Assembly: GCA_043758125.1 (NCBI GenBank)
Contig: JAYVOC010000188.1
Coordinates: 1-36,631, forward strand
Reading direction: 5' to 3'
DNA length: 36,631 nt
From: JANXSD01 sp043758125
GTDB lineage: Bacteria > Bacteroidota > Bacteroidia > AKYH767-A > OLB10
A program made the translations under genes and the position numbers. The notes beneath the pieces were generated by a model. That model did not search any database. It was given only the letters and a program-made list of their open reading frames with translations, and was not told the DNA's origin. This document shows positions 34,421-36,631 of the stretch, one piece after another (the first letter of the stretch is position 1; each line of letters begins with the position of its first letter).

Positions 34421-34562
34421 ATGTGTTTTCAACATTAAAATACTTGTGAAGTAAGAAATTATCCTGAAGAAATTGCCATCTGGCAACATAGCATCTCCAA
34501 GAGTTTAGGAGTTCAAAATTAAACTCATGAGATATTTTTTCTCAAAATAAAAGCAATTTATC

Positions 34563-35747
34563 ATGGTAAGTAATTTTCTTACGAAACAAAGTCTTGAATT
34601 TATTAATGCTTACGATTTCAAGGAGCCATTACATCATTTTCTTAAACAACAATTTCGTGCTCGTAAGCAAATGGGCGCACGTGATCGTAGGTGGACACGC
34701 GAACTAATTTATGCTTGGTTTCGTGTAGGTAATTCTATGGACACGCTTGGAAATGAAGATCGATTAATTGCATCTTTTTTTTTAGCACATCACAAGGCGG
34801 ATGATTTAGCAAAGTTGCTTCTCGCAGATCAATCCATTTTAACGATTGATAAAATCACTTCAAATGTTCCTGAAAAATTAAAAATTATTAAATCATTGCA
34901 TAGTAGTTTTCATGCAGAGAAGATTTTCTCGTTTTCCAGTTTGGTAAGTCCATTACTTAATAAAGAATTGTTTGTTGAAAGTTTTTTAACACAACCAAAA
35001 GTATGGCTTCGTGTTAAACCTGGTATGTTAGCAATTGTAATGGCGGAGTTATTGCAATTAAATATTAAAGCAGAAACTTTCGAAAATTATCCGAACGCAA
35101 TTGCGTTGCCTGCTGGAACTGCAGTTCATGAAACTGAATCTTTTACAAAAGGAAACTTTGAAATTCAAGATTTATCATCTCAACGAACAGGAGAATATTT
35201 CAAGCCACAGCCTGGTGATAATTGGTATGATTGCTGCGCTGCTTCAGGTGGAAAAAGTTTGTTGCTAAGAAGTATTTTAGGCGACGTACAACTAACAGTT
35301 AGTGATAATCGTGAACATAGTTTAAAGAATTTAAGTGAACGATTCAGGAAGGCTGGTTTAAAGAAATACAAGGCTGTAACTGTTGATTTAGAAAACGGAT
35401 TACCTTCTGAAATTGGTGAATCGCAATTCGATGGAATTATTGCAGATGTTCCTTGTTCTGGATCGGGAACATGGTCGAGAAATCCTGAGCAAATGCAAAC
35501 ATTTAAAGAACAACTTTTAAATGATTTTTCAATAAGACAAAAAAAAATCATTAAAGCAATTACCCCATCGTTAAAAAATGGTAAGCCATTAATTTATATC
35601 ACTTGTTCTGTTTTTGAAAAGGAAAATGAAGCAATTGTTAAGTATGCCGTTGATGAATTAGGATTTGTTTTAGAATCCATGCAATTGATACAGGGAATGG
35701 AAATGGGAGCAGATACTTTGTTTGTTGCAAGATTAATCAAAAAGTAA
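34563..35747 (+). CDS. RsmB/NOP2-type RNA (cytosine-C5) methyltransferase
   Basis: The 394-residue protein has the SAM-dependent m5C methyltransferase fold of the Fmu/RsmB/Nop2 group: FEIQDLSSQRTGEYF, the SAM loop YDCCAASGGKSLLL (about 222-235), the PCSGSG motif (297-302, with the Cys298 that assists release), and the catalytic-type Cys348 in YITCSVFEKENE. The N-terminal 140 residues include RARKQMGARDRRWTRELIYAWFRVGN, as in the NusB-like/RNA-binding part of these proteins. It would methylate a cytosine in rRNA or tRNA; the target is not readable. It is a single gene with a strong terminator after it. Confidence 0.88.
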   Translation: MVSNFLTKQSLEFINAYDFKEPLHHFLKQQFRARKQMGARDRRWTRELIYAWFRVGNSMDTLGNEDRLIASFFLAHHKADDLAKLLLADQSILTIDKITSNVPEKLKIIKSLHSSFHAEKIFSFSSLVSPLLNKELFVESFLTQPKVWLRVKPGMLAIVMAELLQLNIKAETFENYPNAIALPAGTAVHETESFTKGNFEIQDLSSQRTGEYFKPQPGDNWYDCCAASGGKSLLLRSILGDVQLTVSDNREHSLKNLSERFRKAGLKKYKAVTVDLENGLPSEIGESQFDGIIADVPCSGSGTWSRNPEQMQTFKEQLLNDFSIRQKKIIKAITPSLKNGKPLIYITCSVFEKENEAIVKYAVDELGFVLESMQLIQGMEMGADTLFVARLIKK

Positions 35748-35765
35748 TTTTTACGATATTAAAAT

Positions 35766-35799
35766 AAAAAAACCGGTTAGATCACTAACCGGTTTTTTT
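35766..35799. terminator. Bidirectional hairpin terminator after the RNA methyltransferase gene
   Basis: An 8-bp CCGGTTAG/CTAACCGG stem (35773-35780 with 35785-35792, loop ATCA) is flanked by seven A and seven T, so it can serve both convergent genes. Confidence 0.92.
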
Positions 35800-35815
35800 A
35801 TGCTAAATCTTTTAA

Positions 35816-36631
35816 TTAATAATCAACAGAAAACATTCCGTTTGTCATGGTAAATATCGGACCAGTTCCATTAATATTTTGAGCAGTAAAAGAGAAAGTT
35901 CCTTCGATATGTTGAGTACTTAAATTATGAGCTGTAACCGTTAAAGAACCTGATTTTTCAGTGTATGAAACACCATTACTTGGAATGTAATATCCATCAC
36001 AAGCGGTAGATAAAAGTTGGTAAGTTGTTCCAGCAGGTGCTCCAGACGGAATAACAACTGAAACTTTCGGATATACAGGACCGTTAGCAACAGATCCATA
36101 TATTTGGATTCCGACAGCTGTGACATTTTCTGTTGCAGTAACATTATTAGCAACTACAGGTGTACCGTTTACTGTAACACTCATTGTATTTCCACCGCTT
36201 ACATTATATAAAAATGCAAGTTTATTAAATGAACCATCAGTTACAAGAACAGAATCAATTGTACTTCCTGAAAAATTTCCGGCATTAAAATGAAATGATC
36301 CTGACATCACTTTATTTGTAATATCAAATTCAGTAATAGTTAAAACTCCGGCAGTGGCACAGAAATCGGAATCATAGGTTTTGGAAGGAGTTGCTGTTGA
36401 ATAAGTAGCATTATTTCCTGAAAATCCATCAATAATATAGGTACCTGTTCCTGTTATTTTAGCACTGATGTTTATTGAATTTCCTGACGTACCTATAGCA
36501 TCTATTGTCAAATCTGTTCCATCAAAACTTGCATTTGTAGTTGTTGCAGGTGCTGTCCACGCTGTACCACTAATTTTGGCCGAAATTGTTCCAGCAGCAG
36601 TAGAAGGACCGCTATCATTGCTGCTTTTTTT
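35816..36631 (-). CDS. Lipoprotein-like protein with two DUF6252-type repeats (5' end cut by window)
   Basis: The minus-strand frame stays open to the window edge, giving 271 visible residues. At the edge it reads KKSSNDSGPSTAAGTISAKI; this is the usual sequence just after the lipobox cysteine of Bacteroidota lipoproteins, so the missing part is probably only the signal peptide and the Cys. Two similar beta-rich units follow: one around GVLTITEFDITNKVMSGSFHFNAGN and one around GSLTVTAHNLSTQHIEGTFSFTAQN, each preceded by a Tyr/Ser-rich strand and resembling DUF6252 (the AKISGTAWTAP start fits too). Surface or periplasmic-face lipoprotein of unknown function. The true start and lipobox lie outside the window. 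Confidence 0.65.
   Translation of the reverse strand, partial: KKSSNDSGPSTAAGTISAKISGTAWTAPATTTNASFDGTDLTIDAIGTSGNSINISAKITGTGTYIIDGFSGNNATYSTATPSKTYDSDFCATAGVLTITEFDITNKVMSGSFHFNAGNFSGSTIDSVLVTDGSFNKLAFLYNVSGGNTMSVTVNGTPVVANNVTATENVTAVGIQIYGSVANGPVYPKVSVVIPSGAPAGTTYQLLSTACDGYYIPSNGVSYTEKSGSLTVTAHNLSTQHIEGTFSFTAQNINGTGPIFTMTNGMFSVDY

Noticed and set aside
34421..34562. A possible frameshifted continuation of parC (a short protein-like stretch near 34460-34522) and a small palindrome TTGCCA-TC-TGGCAA (34473-34486).
   Set aside because: The stretch has an upstream stop, no start and no resemblance to ParC; the palindrome is short with no T-run, so I could not assign a function.
1..36631. CRISPR array to match the Cas6-like protein.
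   Set aside because: I looked for regularly spaced direct repeats of 25-40 bases, particularly in 21707-21948, 24736-25172 and 30050-30402, and saw none.
1..36631. tRNA, rRNA, transposase or integrase genes.
   Set aside because: No T-loop/anticodon pattern, conserved rRNA block or DDE/tyrosine recombinase motifs were found.

Overview
The window looks like chromosomal DNA of a low-GC member of the Bacteroidota, probably from the Chitinophagia/Sphingobacteriia/Saprospiria side of the phylum; I cannot place it to genus. The evidence is: proteins ending in type IX secretion (T9SS) sorting domains of both type A and type B; DUF4199 and DUF6252-like proteins; a parE-parC pair of the Bacteroidota kind; and repeated TAnnTTTG boxes close upstream of genes, sometimes with TTG about 20 bases further up, which is the known Bacteroidota housekeeping promoter (-33/-7). 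Leaders are short and clear Shine-Dalgarno sites are rare.

Layout. 1-4.2 kb: 5' end of ychF (minus), an FAD-dependent amine/amino-acid oxidoreductase, a trypsin-like protease without signal peptide, a DUF4199 membrane protein and ornithine aminotransferase (rocD). 4.3-10.3 kb: a large T9SS type B surface protein, the 23S rRNA methyltransferase rlmD, dihydrolipoamide dehydrogenase lpdA, and a decayed T9SS cargo gene. 10.3-15.4 kb: two peptidases (M61 with PDZ; pepD), a TMEM175-type channel with ridA, and a pabA/trpG glutaminase. 15.4-21.7 kb: RNase P RNA (rnpB), a PgpH-type 7TM-HD phosphodiesterase, mutL, and two translationally coupled rhomboid proteases. 21.9-24.7 kb: a solitary Cas6-like protein with no CRISPR array or other cas gene in view, then a glycosyltransferase-51 protein with a long AsmA-like N-terminal region. 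25.2-30.0 kb: two large secreted T9SS type A proteins on the minus strand, an FG-GAP/ASPIC-UnbV protein and a pentaheme cytochrome c, probably co-transcribed. 30.4-35.7 kb: parE-parC (topoisomerase IV) and an RsmB/NOP-type RNA m5C methyltransferase. The right edge carries a truncated repeat-containing lipoprotein-like gene.

Most of this is housekeeping (translation GTPase, rRNA modification, RNase P, mismatch repair, topoisomerase IV, central metabolism), mixed with a surface/secretion layer built on T9SS. The points that deserve a second look are the orphan Cas6-like protein, the five-heme cytochrome carrying an outer-membrane secretion tag, the MutL with an eroded endonuclease motif, the short ParC, the T9SS cargo remnant, and palindromes in the parE promoter and the pepD leader. 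No transposase, integrase, tRNA, rRNA or CRISPR array was seen.
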